64,000 bases of DNA from NCBI RefSeq assembly GCF_030345075.1, contig NZ_CP128361.1, positions 372,001 to 436,000 on the forward strand, given 5' to 3'. This stretch comes from Solwaraspora sp. WMMA2065. GTDB taxonomy: Bacteria; Actinomycetota; Actinomycetes; Mycobacteriales; Micromonosporaceae. Of the stretch, positions 46,701 to 52,971 are shown in pieces. Position 1 is the first letter of the stretch. Every line of letters starts with the position of its first letter. The notes under the pieces were generated by a model, which saw only the letters and a program-made list of their open reading frames with translations, searched no databases and was not told the origin of the DNA. Both the position numbers and the translations under genes were made by a program.

Positions 46701-47362
46701 CGTTCTCGGTCGGCGGTGCCGAGGGCTACCTGACCGCCTCGTCGTACCCGGACGACGGCCTCGGCGAGGTCTTCCTCAAGATGTCGAAGCAGGGTTCGAC
46801 GCTGGCCGGGGTGATGGACGCCTTCTCGGTGGCGATCTCAATCGGCCTGCAGTACGGCGTACCGCTGGAGACGTTCGTGGCGAAGTTCACCAACATGCGC
46901 TTCGAGCCGGCCGGCATGACCGACGACCCGGACGTGCGGATGGCCGCGTCGGTGATGGACTACATCTTCCGTCGCCTGGCGTTGGACTTCCTGCCATACG
47001 ACCGCCGGGCCGAGCTGGGCATCTTCACCGCCGCCGAGCGGACCGCGCAGATGCGGGCCGAGGCGGAGGCGGAGAACGCGGCGTCGGAGCTGTCGGAGAT
47101 GGCGGTGTCCGCGCCGGTCGAGCCGAAGCATCCGGAGGCGTCGGCGCCGTCGTCGGCCGACTCCGGCAGCGGTACGGCGACCGAGCCGGCCGCCGCGAGC
47201 ACGCCGGCCCCGTCGTCGGTGCACTCGTCGACGGAGCTGCTGGAGGCGGTGATCGGCAAGGCTGCCGACGCGCCGCTCTGCTTCACCTGCGGCACGAAGA
47301 TGCGCCCGGCCGGCAGCTGCTACGTCTGTGAGGGCTGCGGTTCCACCTCCGGCTGCAGCTGA
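40763..47362 (+). CDS. nrdJ: B12-dependent (class II) ribonucleotide reductase with three inteins
   Basis: Adenosylcobalamin-dependent reductase that makes deoxynucleotides regardless of oxygen. The 2199-residue precursor holds three inteins (residues 194-551, 758-1166, 1354-1782); removal leaves a mature protein of 1003 residues, the normal actinobacterial size. Extein landmarks: WFNVGTASPQQVSA joined to CFILAVDD (redox Cys, residue 552), ITASNP joined to CSEYLHLDN (thiyl-radical Cys, residue 1167), LAPTG joined to TIGLMMDCD, and the C-terminal Cys-rich redox/zinc segment (CFTCGTKMRP, CYVCEGCGSTSGCS). N-terminal 55 residues are Gly/Ala/Lys-rich. ATG 40763 follows GAGGGGG. Each intein must splice for activity because each interrupts a conserved motif. 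Probably NrdR-controlled; ends at a strong terminator. Confidence 0.97.
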   Translation: MAGEGVTAKTGGSGSGGTAKANGAAGSANGAAKANGKAGSAAGSNARVRAKAGAGGLTVERVWTSEGVHPYDEVTWQRRDVVMTNWRDGTVNFEQRGVEFPESWSVNAANIVTTKYFRGAVGTPQREWSLKQLIDRVVKTYRAAGEQHGYFATPGDAEIFEHELTWMLLHQVFSFNSPVWFNVGTASPQQVSACQPYHSLVSTPAGLVPIGKLVEEDAVGAKVYDAHGLTRILAVQANGIKDVLRLHTKAGYTLDVTADHLVWKATGEGTGRFVEAGTLVAGDTLEWHRRGSDGEAEFHPGDVHEAALAGWLQSDGFVGQYDQGTNRSLTIEAMTVNDDELSWVVAAIDQVFPGAHRHERRVVTQDVTLDCRRTRLYGENLRPFIDKWGLLARGTEMEVPATLFTAPLPVVAAYLKSIFQAEGYVSEREASTLVGLDMIGERLIRGLQRLLLRFGIFARVGFKADPRPNRHGTWSLRIQNHGDRDTFAAEIGFVDARKSGKLEESFAKVGRSAKATKRLVIDRVEPLGAMEVYDIQTESGEYLSDNLRVHNCFILAVDDSMDSILDWYKEEGLIFKGGSGSGVNLSRIRSSKELLSSGGTASGPVSFMRGADASAGTIKSGGATRRAAKMVILDVDHPDIEEFVQTKAREEDKIRALRDAGFDMDLGGADIVSVQYQNANNSVRVSDEFMRAYEDGGNFDLRARLDGSVIDTVDAKKLFGTIAQAAWECADPGLQYDDTINDWHTCPESGRITASNPCFTGDTLVHTDKGLIRFDALIDRSRQGESFGVYTHDATNPDAPADQVVLTSPEAVMITGTNEITRLEFSNGMVLRCTPNHRIWTTNRGYVEAKDLTPDDQILPLNQPTPATAASWEFRMRADSRVSPGDVVPTKWQRESRLPEKWTEDFAHLLGWLVGDGSVREGTPGVRGDNPGASWVYSQSDPEAIVQRHQTVLESIVGLRFDPVQMPNGTVQLRSNRTAVVDFLTGLGVSTARAVDKRLPSSVLEAPPEIQAAFLRGLFDADGCAAETANGTRYVGLGAVSIELLREAQRLLSGFGIGSRIYATRKAGDTTFRYTTNGGDEREYHGKQLYDLRISGENIRLFASRIGFDHQAKAQRVARWLEQHRFYRTDQTAKLVSREFDGFETTYNLSEPRNHSYIANGVVVRNCSEYLHLDNSSCNLASLNLMKFLRADGGFEVEKFVRSVEFVITAMDISICFADFPTQKIGETTRAYRQLGIGYANLGALLMASGLPYDSEAGRSYAAAITSVMTSTAYRRSAELAGVVGAYDGYARNAEGHKRVMRKHAAASDEIRPTGPTATALAREAARQWEIGNRIGEKNGWRNSQASVLAPTGCLTADTMVTTDRGLVRLGEIGDVYGDRWQDLDMMVSTDEGARQATKFFVNGEEPTRRVVTNGGYQIQGTLAHRVKVVEPATGEWVWKRMAEVAPGDLVPVQLGTLVGEPRRVPLPVLDQAYYAGDRRLYVPDAVDAELAELVGYFMGDGSLHAKGLRFAVADTDLDVVERLRVLGKGLFGLEAEVAARTGYQEVVFSSVRLARWWQAAGFAKTLPHPEHTGKGWSPRVPSAILETNDVTVYIAFLRGLFEADGTVIEGVPSVSTSTESFAAEIRTLLLTLGMATTTRRTRSGMGSDIWQVRLRNTDHAIRYEETIGFIGARKAEQIVAAPQQTGNRDRIHLPRELWDLLVPAGHPMRGAVVQSLAKTGGVSRTLAGEIYGEVLDDRLGHALGYLYETVAANEDGGVQPTYDLSVPANVTYVAGGFVSHNTIGLMMDCDTTGVEPDLALVKFKKLVGGGSMQIVNQTVPRALRSLGYPEEQVEAIVEHIADHGHVVDAPSLRTEHYPVFDCAMGERSIAPMGHVRMMAAVQPFISGAISKTVNMPEAATVADVERIYFEGWKLGLKALAIYRDNCKVGQPLSAAKSDKAKETAAAEQAKVIEKVVEKVVEYRPVRKRLPKKRPSETVSFSVGGAEGYLTASSYPDDGLGEVFLKMSKQGSTLAGVMDAFSVAISIGLQYGVPLETFVAKFTNMRFEPAGMTDDPDVRMAASVMDYIFRRLALDFLPYDRRAELGIFTAAERTAQMRAEAEAENAASELSEMAVSAPVEPKHPEASAPSSADSGSGTATEPAAASTPAPSSVHSSTELLEAVIGKAADAPLCFTCGTKMRPAGSCYVCEGCGSTSGCS
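41342..42415 (+). mobile_element. Intein 1 of NrdJ (358 aa, LAGLIDADG type)
   Basis: Protein-splicing element inserted between Ala and the redox Cys in SA/CFIL. It begins CQPYHSLVSTPAGLVPIGK, carries block B TADH, endonuclease motifs LAGWLQSDG and LKSIFQAEG (both acidic positions kept), block F VYDIQTESGEY, and ends VHN before Cys+1. All splicing residues are standard, so it should be active; the homing endonuclease motifs are diverged but not broken. Confidence 0.92.
43034..44260 (+). mobile_element. Intein 2 of NrdJ (409 aa, LAGLIDADG type)
   Basis: Inserted in NP/CSEY, directly before the radical cysteine of the reductase. Begins CFTGDTLVHTDKGLIRFDAL, block B TPNH, endonuclease motifs LLGWLVGDGSV and FLRGLFDADG (canonical), block F TTYNLSEPRNHSYIANG. 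It ends VVVRN before Cys+1, so the penultimate residue is Arg instead of the usual His that assists Asn cyclisation. Some natural inteins tolerate this; splicing may be slower or conditional. Confidence 0.92.
44822..46108 (+). mobile_element. Intein 3 of NrdJ (429 aa, LAGLIDADG type)
   Basis: Inserted in APTG/TIGLM. Begins CLTADTMVTTDRGLVRLGEI, block B GTLAHRV, endonuclease motifs LVGYFMGDGSL and FLRGLFEADG (canonical), block F PTYDLSVPANVTYVAGG, and ends SHN before Thr+1. Largest of the three, with an extra segment of about 60 residues after the endonuclease (around RIHLPRELWDLLVPAGH). Expected to be functional. Confidence 0.92.
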
Positions 47363-47375
47363 TCGAACACGCGTC

Positions 47376-47406
47376 ACGGGGAGCCGGATGTGATCCGGCT
47401 CCCCGT
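47376..47406 (+). terminator. Terminator hairpin after nrdJ
   Basis: A perfect 14-bp stem (47376-47389 and 47393-47406, beginning ACGGGGAGCCGGAT) with a 3-nt loop GTG, 14 nt after the nrdJ stop. No T-run follows. Confidence 0.85.
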
Positions 47407-47456
47407 TCGCGGTCGGGCTGATGACGGCACCGCCCGGGCAGGGTGATCATCTAGCG

Positions 47457-48395
47457 ATGACCACCGCTGAGGTGTACGCCGACTTCGCCCGCCGGCAGGC
47501 GTCCGGGGTGTCGCCCAGCTACGAACGGCTGGCGTACGCGGTCGCCCGCGACGACGATCTCTTGGCGCTGCTCGACTCGTTGCCGCCGCCGACCCGGCAG
47601 CCGAATCTGCTGTTCGGGGTGGTCCGGCTGCTCGGCGGGCCGGTCGACGACCCGGCCGCGTTCCACGACTTCACCATGGCGCACTGGCCGGAGGTCGAGG
47701 CGCAGATGCGTCGCCGCCTCACCCAGACCAACGAGGCCGGGCGGTGTGCCGTACTGCTGCCGGTGCTGGCGGCGTTGCCGCAGCCGCTGGCGCTTCTCGA
47801 AGTCGGCGCGTCGGCGGGCCTGTGTCTCTACCCGGACCGGTACGCCTACCGCTACGACGGCGGCCCGACCGTGGGGCAGGGCGAGCCGTTGCTCGACTGC
47901 GCGACGACCGGCTTGACGCCGCCGCGTACCCGGCCGGAGGTGGTGTGGCGGGCCGGGCTGGACCTGACTCCGCTGGACGTCACCGACGCCGACGACGTCG
48001 CCTGGCTGGACGCGTTGATCTGGCCGGAGCAGGAGCATCGGCGGGCCCGGCTGGCGGCCGCGGCGGGCGTCGCGGCGACCGATCCGCCGCTGCTGGTCCG
48101 GGGTGATCTGGTCGACGACCTGCCGGCGTTGGCCGCGTCGGCACCGCCGGACGCGACGCTGGTGGTGTTCCACACCGCAGTGCTCTACCACGTGCCGGCT
48201 CCGCGCCGGTCGGTCTTCGTCGACCTGGTACACGGCCTGCCCGGCCACTGGGTGGCGAACGAGGGGCCGGACATCCTGCGCCACGGCGCGCTGCCGCCGC
48301 CACCGGACGACACCCTGCACAACGTGCTCGCCCTGGACGGCCGGCCACTGGCCTGGACCCGACCGCATGGCCAGGGGATTGTCTGGTTCGGCTGA
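47457..48395 (+). CDS. DUF2332-family protein, 312 aa
   Basis: Conserved actinobacterial protein of unknown function (DUF2332). Family features: start AEVYADFARRQASGVSPSYE, RLLGGPVDDPAAFHDF, and a Rossmann-like segment PLALLEVGASAGLCLYPDRY that resembles a SAM-binding motif I, so a methyltransferase-like fold has been suspected (inference). ATG 47457 follows AGGGTGAT; an upstream in-frame ATG at 47421 lies closer to the terminator and is less likely. No membrane segment. Convergent with the hydrolase gene, 24 bp away. Confidence 0.85.
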   Translation: MTTAEVYADFARRQASGVSPSYERLAYAVARDDDLLALLDSLPPPTRQPNLLFGVVRLLGGPVDDPAAFHDFTMAHWPEVEAQMRRRLTQTNEAGRCAVLLPVLAALPQPLALLEVGASAGLCLYPDRYAYRYDGGPTVGQGEPLLDCATTGLTPPRTRPEVVWRAGLDLTPLDVTDADDVAWLDALIWPEQEHRRARLAAAAGVAATDPPLLVRGDLVDDLPALAASAPPDATLVVFHTAVLYHVPAPRRSVFVDLVHGLPGHWVANEGPDILRHGALPPPPDDTLHNVLALDGRPLAWTRPHGQGIVWFG

Positions 48396-48419
48396 TCGCC
48401 GACCCGGGCGGCGGCCGTT

Positions 48420-49334
48420 TCACAGGTGGGCGGCTCGCGCGTCGCGGGTTGTCGCCGGCCGGGTTGTCGGCAGCGCGTGGGACAGGAAGTCCCGGATGCG
48501 GCCGACCACGGTGTCCAGGTGGCTTTCCAGCAGGAAGTGACCGCCGCCGGGCACCAGGTGGATCTCGGCGTCCGGAAGGTCCCGCGCGAAGGCACGCGCC
48601 CCGTCCGGCCCGAAGATCAGATCCTCGGCCCCCCAAACGGCCAGTAGCGGCACCTGACTGCGCCGAAAGTACGCGTGCAGCTTCGGGTACAGCGGAGGGT
48701 TGGTGGCGTAGTCGCGGAAAAGCGCCAGCTGTGCCAGGTCGTTGCCGGGGCGGCTGATGTCGCGGTGGTCGTACGTCCAGGTGTCGGGGTCGACAAGGTC
48801 GGGGCGGTCCACGCCGTGCAGGTACTGCCAGCGGATGGCGTCCAGACCGAGGGCGGTGCGCACCGCCGGCTCCGTGTCCGGTCCCGGATCGTCGGCGTAC
48901 GCCCACACGGGTGTCCAGAAGTCGGGGACGAAGCCGTCGTCGTACCCGTTGCCGTTCTGGCTGATGACCGCGGTGATCATCTCGGGGGCGCTGAGGGCGA
49001 GTCGCCATCCGATCGGAGCGCCGTAGTCCTGCACGTAGATGGCGCAGCGGGTGACACCGAGCTCGGCCAGGAACGCTTCGGTGACGTCGGTGAGCGCGTC
49101 GAACGTGTACGGGAACGTGTCGGCGGGCGGGGCGTCGGAGTGGCCGAAGCCGATGTGGTCGGGGGCGATGACGTGGAACCGGTCGGCGAGTCGCGGGATC
49201 AGCCGGCGGAACATACGTGAGCTGGTGGGGTACCCGTGCAGGAGCAGCAGCGTCGGCGCGTCGTGGGGGCCGGCCTGTCGGTAGAAGACGCGGTGCCCTC
49301 GCACGGTGGCGTACCGGTGATGAACTTCGACCAT
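48420..49334 (-). CDS. Alpha/beta hydrolase (epoxide hydrolase / haloalkane dehalogenase-like)
   Basis: Soluble alpha/beta-hydrolase, 304 residues. Oxyanion region LLLHGYPTSSRMFRRL, PDHIGFGHSD, nucleophile elbow AIYVQDYGAPIGW with Asp as the nucleophile (as in dehalogenases and epoxide hydrolases, not Ser esterases), acid in VWGAEDLIFGP and catalytic His in VPGGGHFLLESH. ATG 49334 is preceded by GAGAGGG; a frame back to 49376 exists but would run into the operator. The substrate is unknown. Divergent from a CGNR regulator, with a perfect inverted repeat between them, so it is probably controlled by that regulator. Confidence 0.88.
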   Translation of the reverse strand: MVEVHHRYATVRGHRVFYRQAGPHDAPTLLLLHGYPTSSRMFRRLIPRLADRFHVIAPDHIGFGHSDAPPADTFPYTFDALTDVTEAFLAELGVTRCAIYVQDYGAPIGWRLALSAPEMITAVISQNGNGYDDGFVPDFWTPVWAYADDPGPDTEPAVRTALGLDAIRWQYLHGVDRPDLVDPDTWTYDHRDISRPGNDLAQLALFRDYATNPPLYPKLHAYFRRSQVPLLAVWGAEDLIFGPDGARAFARDLPDAEIHLVPGGGHFLLESHLDTVVGRIRDFLSHALPTTRPATTRDARAAHL

Positions 49335-49336
49335 CT

Positions 49337-49422
49337 CTAACCCTCTCGGAACTTCGTGGTGGTTATCTGGATTCAAGTGGACCCGATCTGCGATAACCTG
49401 TCAAGCGCGGCGAGAGGGTTAG
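49337..49422. promoter_or_regulatory. Perfect 12-bp inverted repeat spanning the divergent hydrolase/CGNR promoters
   Basis: CTAACCCTCTCG (49337-49348) and its exact complement CGAGAGGGTTAG (49411-49422) frame a 62-bp segment. The left copy contains the hydrolase ribosome binding site, 3 nt from its start codon; a TTGACA -35-like hexamer on the minus strand (49397-49402) lies between the arms. Likely two operator half-sites, or a stem that could sequester the ribosome binding site. Confidence 0.6.
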
Positions 49423-49445
49423 TGGCGAGGGTGGGTGAGGTCACC

Positions 49446-49949
49446 GTGATCGACGAGCAGGCGCTGATCGAGGCGCTGAACAGCACACCCGTGGTGGACG
49501 GCCGGCCACAGGACCGGTGGGCCGACGACACCGCACTGCGGCAGTGGGCACACCGGCACGGAGGCTCCGGCGACCCGGCAACGACCACCTGGCTGCGGAC
49601 CGCCAGAGACGCGCTGCAGACCGCCACCCGCGGTGCCGTGCCCGAAGCGGACCTGCGGCGGATCCTCGCCGGCGTCCAGCAGCTGCCCGAGGTCGACGCG
49701 TCGGGCCTGCGCTGGCGCCTGTGTGGGCCCCCCGACCGGATGCTCGCCGTGCAGCTGGTGCTCGCCTGGTTCGACGTACAGGCCCGGCTACCCGGCCGAC
49801 TGCGGCCCTGCGACAACACCGAGTGCCGCCTGTTCCACCTGGACCGCAGCCGTGCCAACACCGCCCGCTGGTGCTCGATGAAGACCTGCGGCAACCGGCT
49901 GAAGGCGCGCCGACACCAACAACGCGCCCGCCGGGAGCCGGCACCCTGA
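49446..49949 (+). CDS. CGNR zinc-finger transcriptional regulator
   Basis: Putative stress-related DNA-binding regulator. The C-terminal 45 residues are a complete CGNR zinc finger (RPCDNTECRLFHLDRSRANT then RWCSMKTCGNRLKARRHQQR), with four Cys ligands and basic residues. The N-terminal part (DEQALIEALNSTPVVDGRPQ) is a shortened helical ABATE-like domain. GTG 49446 has GGTGAGG five bases upstream; alternative starts at 49431 and 49422 keep the frame. Divergent from the hydrolase gene. It ends 28 bp before the convergent MFS gene. Confidence 0.83.
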   Translation: MIDEQALIEALNSTPVVDGRPQDRWADDTALRQWAHRHGGSGDPATTTWLRTARDALQTATRGAVPEADLRRILAGVQQLPEVDASGLRWRLCGPPDRMLAVQLVLAWFDVQARLPGRLRPCDNTECRLFHLDRSRANTARWCSMKTCGNRLKARRHQQRARREPAP

Positions 49950-49977
49950 ACAGGGCAGCACGGTCCACCGCACGAAC

Positions 49978-51207
49978 TCAGGATCCGGTTCGTTCGCCCA
50001 TCGTTTCCAGCCTGGGGGCGCACCTGATCTGGCGGCTCGTCGTCGATGCCACCGCGACGACGGCCAGCCACGCCGCCAGGGCGGCGAAGGTCGGCACCGC
50101 GCCCAGGGTCTCCAGCGCTATGCCGCCGAGGAGGGCACCCACGGGGCGGGCACCCCAGCCGATCATTCGGGAGGCGCCGTTGACCCGGCCCTGGAGGCGG
50201 TCGGGGGTCAGGGCGTACCGGTAGGCGGCGGTGGTGGTGTTGAAGATCGGGCCCATCAGTGCGCCGACCGTGTAGACCGCCCCCAGCGTGAACACGGTCG
50301 GGGCCAGGGCCAACGCCGCCATCTGCGCGACCCACCACCAGAGCGCGCCGATCAGGACCACGTTCGGGGAGACGAGGCGTTGTACCGGCGGGGCCACCAG
50401 GGCACCGGCGATCGCGCCCACGCCGAAGAGCCCGAGCAGCACACCAACGGCGGTCGGGGACGCGCCGAGGTCAGTGGCGCGCACGATGACGGCCAGGCTG
50501 AGGGCGCTGAAGGCCAGGTTGCCAGCCGACGCGATCGCCACGAGGGCGCGCAGGAGATGCTGACGCCACAGCCAGCGGACACCCTCGGCGATCTCTGCCA
50601 GCAGGGGGCGACGCTGCGCCACCCGCTTCTCCTCCAGGTCCCGCCGAACCGGGGCGACCAGGGCGACGCCCACCACGTACGACACGGCGTCGGCGGCGAA
50701 CGGCACCGCGTGGCCCAGCCCGAACAGCAGGCCGCCCAACGGGTGGCCGGCCAGGTCGGCACCCTGGTCGCGGGCCTGGTTCTGGGCGATCGCCGTCGGT
50801 AGTTGGGGTTTGGGTACCACGTGTGGCAGGGCGGCGGTCTCGGCGAGCAGGAAGAAGACGTACAGCGTGCCCTCGACGAAGGCCACGACCATGAGGTGAC
50901 CGATCGTGACCCGTCCGAGCGCGACGGCCACCGCGACCGATGCCAGGGCCACCGCCCGGCCGGCGTCGGCGACGAGCATGATCCGTTTGCGGGGCCAGCG
51001 GTCGACCAGGGCACCCGCCGGCAGGAACCAGATCAGGAACGGGGCCGCCTGCGCGGCCGCCACCAGCCCGGCCTGCGCCGGTGAGCCGGTGACGGCCAGC
51101 ACGAGCAGCGGGTACGCGAGGCCGCTGATCCGGGTGCCGAGCGTCGATACGACCTGGCCGGTCCACAGTAGGAGGAAGTCACGGTTTCGCCAGAGGGAGA
51201 CCGGCAC
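49978..51207 (-). CDS. MFS exporter (EntS-like, MFS_3)
   Basis: Twelve-helix major facilitator, 409 residues from GTG 51207 (a GTG at 51243 is possible). Signature features: WRNRDFLLLWTGQVVSTLGT at the N-terminus, LPAGALVDRWPRKRIMLVAD between helices 2 and 3, and FLLAETAALPHVVPKPQLPT, all typical of the MFS_3 group that includes the enterobactin exporter EntS and macrolide pumps. Substrate unknown. A 65-bp palindromic element lies 39 bp upstream of the start. Confidence 0.87.
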   Translation of the reverse strand: MPVSLWRNRDFLLLWTGQVVSTLGTRISGLAYPLLVLAVTGSPAQAGLVAAAQAAPFLIWFLPAGALVDRWPRKRIMLVADAGRAVALASVAVAVALGRVTIGHLMVVAFVEGTLYVFFLLAETAALPHVVPKPQLPTAIAQNQARDQGADLAGHPLGGLLFGLGHAVPFAADAVSYVVGVALVAPVRRDLEEKRVAQRRPLLAEIAEGVRWLWRQHLLRALVAIASAGNLAFSALSLAVIVRATDLGASPTAVGVLLGLFGVGAIAGALVAPPVQRLVSPNVVLIGALWWWVAQMAALALAPTVFTLGAVYTVGALMGPIFNTTTAAYRYALTPDRLQGRVNGASRMIGWGARPVGALLGGIALETLGAVPTFAALAAWLAVVAVASTTSRQIRCAPRLETMGERTGS

Positions 51208-51245
51208 CGGACCAGTCTGGCAACCGGCCGAGGTTGGGCACAACC

Positions 51246-51310
51246 AAGATCATTTGATGTTCTGCTGGGATCGTGTCGGCGTGTCGGCCGGCTTTTCATC
51301 AAGTGATCAT
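51246..51310. repeat. 65-bp palindromic element, copy C
   Basis: Outer arms AAGATCATTTGATGT (51246-51260) and TCATCAAGTGATCAT (51296-51310) are inverted repeats (about 13 of 15 pair), with a 35-nt GC-rich centre. Same length and end consensus (AAGATCAnnTGAnG) as the copies at 51689 and 53911. More diverged than those two. Confidence 0.65.
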
Positions 51311-51560
51311 GGCTGGCCGGGCTGGTGCAGCCAGACCCGCAGGGCGCCGATCGGGGCGAAGCCGTGTGCTCGGGCGCGGGCGAGGTCGTCGCCCTGCTCG
51401 TAGCCGACCAGCGGCAGCCCCGGGGAAGTGGAGGGCTGCCTCGGTGATGGCGGTCGCCCGGATATCGGACTGTTCGCCGCTGTCAGCGGCGAACAGGTTG
51501 GACAGACCGACGACGTCGCCGTCACAGGTCAGGACGAAGCCGCCGGCGCGCCTGCCGGAA
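51307..51560 (-). pseudogene. GNAT acetyltransferase remnant with frameshift
   Basis: The minus strand encodes GGFVLTCDGDVVGLSNLFAA and then, in another frame, LPLVGYEQGDDLARARAHGF and PIGALRVWL, which together make the middle and C-terminal end of a GNAT N-acetyltransferase (acetyl-CoA fold, final 'GF.P.G.LRVW' motif). The frame changes within a CCCCGGGG run near 51419. Upstream, stop codons occur and the N-terminal third is not identifiable. The end overlaps palindromic copy C. Either a decayed gene or, for the frameshift alone, a sequencing error. Confidence 0.6.
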
Positions 51561-51688
51561 CTATCAGACGCCCCAGTCCCGCCGGAGCACCGCCGCCTGT
51601 CCGCAGAACCGACCTGACCGCCCGTCGCGCTGGCCGGGCAAGCGCTACGCGCACACGGTTGCTCCGGTGCCGGTGCCAGCCGATCGCA

Positions 51689-51753
51689 AAGATCAGATGA
51701 CGTAAATTCGGGTGACATGCCGAGGAACTCCCGCATTCTCGTCAGCTGATCTT
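51689..51753. repeat. 65-bp palindromic element, copy A
   Basis: Arms AAGATCAGATGACG (51689-51702) and CGTCAGCTGATCTT (51740-51753), one mismatch, around a loop with the sequence of the GNAT remnant region. Its left arm AAGATCAGATGACGTA is identical for 16 bases to that of copy B. Confidence 0.8.
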
Positions 51754-51938
51754 GTGGCTGCGTCGGCTCCCTGGTGATGAGTATTCGTGTCCGTACCCCC
51801 GTCATACCTGCGACGGGCCACGACGAGCGGAGCGATGACCTGATAGGTGTGGAGACGCGGCTGACGTTCCTGCGGGCCTGGTGGCGTCGGGAAGAATGCT
51901 GAGTGGTGTCCGGGAGCCCGGTCGCACTGGGTCTTGCA

Positions 51939-52790
51939 TCAGCGCAATGCGTCTGCGCTGCGTTCGCACCACTCGCGGAACGTCCCTGGCGCCCGGCCCG
52001 TGAGGTTCCGCACATCGTCGGTCACGTAGGCGGCGCGACCCTTACGGAACACCGTGTTCAGATATTCCAATGCCTGCGCCTGCTCGGCGGGCACACCCTT
52101 GGCGATCTGCGCCCGGGCAAACTCGCGAGGAGTGACTTCCTGGAAGTCGATCATCTGACCGGTCACCGCGGCGATTGTCGCCACCTGCTCACGAGAAGTC
52201 AGTGCTTCTGGCCCGGTCAGGGTGTAGCCCTTGCCGACGTGCCCGTCTTCGGTGAGCACGATGGCGGCGCAGCGGGCCACGTCCTCGGGGTCGATGACCG
52301 CCAGACGGCCCTCTCCGGTGGGGTCGACGACCTTGCCAGCGCGGATGCCGTCCAGCCACCACAGGGCATTGGATGCGAAGCCGTTGGGGCGCAGGTAGGT
52401 GACGCCCAGCCCGGACTCGCGCATGAGGTCCTCGCGCGCCGCGAGGGCTCCACCGATGACGGGATTGTCGCTGATCGGCATCAGCCGTGCACCGACCGAG
52501 GACAGCAGGACAATCCTGGTGTTGCCGGCGTTGCGCACGGCATCGATCATGACCTTGGTCTGGTCGGTTCCGCTGCCCACCTGCATGAGGAAGACGGCGT
52601 CCACGCCCTTGACGGCGTTGGCCACGTCGTCGGGGTCGCCGAGATCGCCGACGGCGCGCTCGATCTCGGCCGGCAGGTCGGCCGCCCGGGCAGGGTTGCG
52701 CACCAGGACTCGGACCGGGTGACCCTGTTCGTGCAGCTGCCGTGCAAGCAAGTTGCCGACGTTGCCTGTCGCTCCGGTGATGAGGTACAT
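51939..52790 (-). CDS. NmrA-like SDR family NAD(P)-binding oxidoreductase
   Basis: Atypical short-chain dehydrogenase (NmrA/QOR2-like), 283 residues. ATG 52790 follows AAGGAA. The dinucleotide motif GATGNVGNLLARQL is at residues about 6-12, with RVLVRNP giving NADPH preference, then DAVFLMQVGSG, VVLLSSVGA-type strand (IVLLSSVGARLM) and VTYLRPNGFASNALWW; the catalytic Tyr of classical SDRs is not evident, as in NmrA proteins. Such enzymes act as quinone/NADPH sensors or reductases. Divergent from an XRE regulator with an inverted repeat between them. The pair lies between palindromic copies A and B. Confidence 0.87.
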   Translation of the reverse strand: MYLITGATGNVGNLLARQLHEQGHPVRVLVRNPARAADLPAEIERAVGDLGDPDDVANAVKGVDAVFLMQVGSGTDQTKVMIDAVRNAGNTRIVLLSSVGARLMPISDNPVIGGALAAREDLMRESGLGVTYLRPNGFASNALWWLDGIRAGKVVDPTGEGRLAVIDPEDVARCAAIVLTEDGHVGKGYTLTGPEALTSREQVATIAAVTGQMIDFQEVTPREFARAQIAKGVPAEQAQALEYLNTVFRKGRAAYVTDDVRNLTGRAPGTFREWCERSADALR

Positions 52791-52825
52791 GTGTGTTCCT
52801 TCCGTAGTGATAATTACCAGGGCAG

Positions 52826-52846
52826 TTCGCCGTACCGATCGGCGAA
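52826..52846. promoter_or_regulatory. Inverted repeat in the SDR/XRE divergent promoter
   Basis: TTCGCCG-N7-CGGCGAA, perfect 7-bp arms, placed just upstream of a TAATTA -10-like element (minus strand) of the SDR gene, so a bound protein would cover the -35 region. Likely operator of the adjacent XRE regulator. Confidence 0.55.
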
Positions 52847-52971
52847 GGTGCTGCTGGGGCCGCCGGGTGTGCCAGGAATCGACCTTGGCACCGGTTCCGG
52901 GCGGCAGCCTGGCCCACTTCGGGCCACCCACGCATCGATCGAAGGCCGGGAAGAAGGCCGACAATGGGGTG

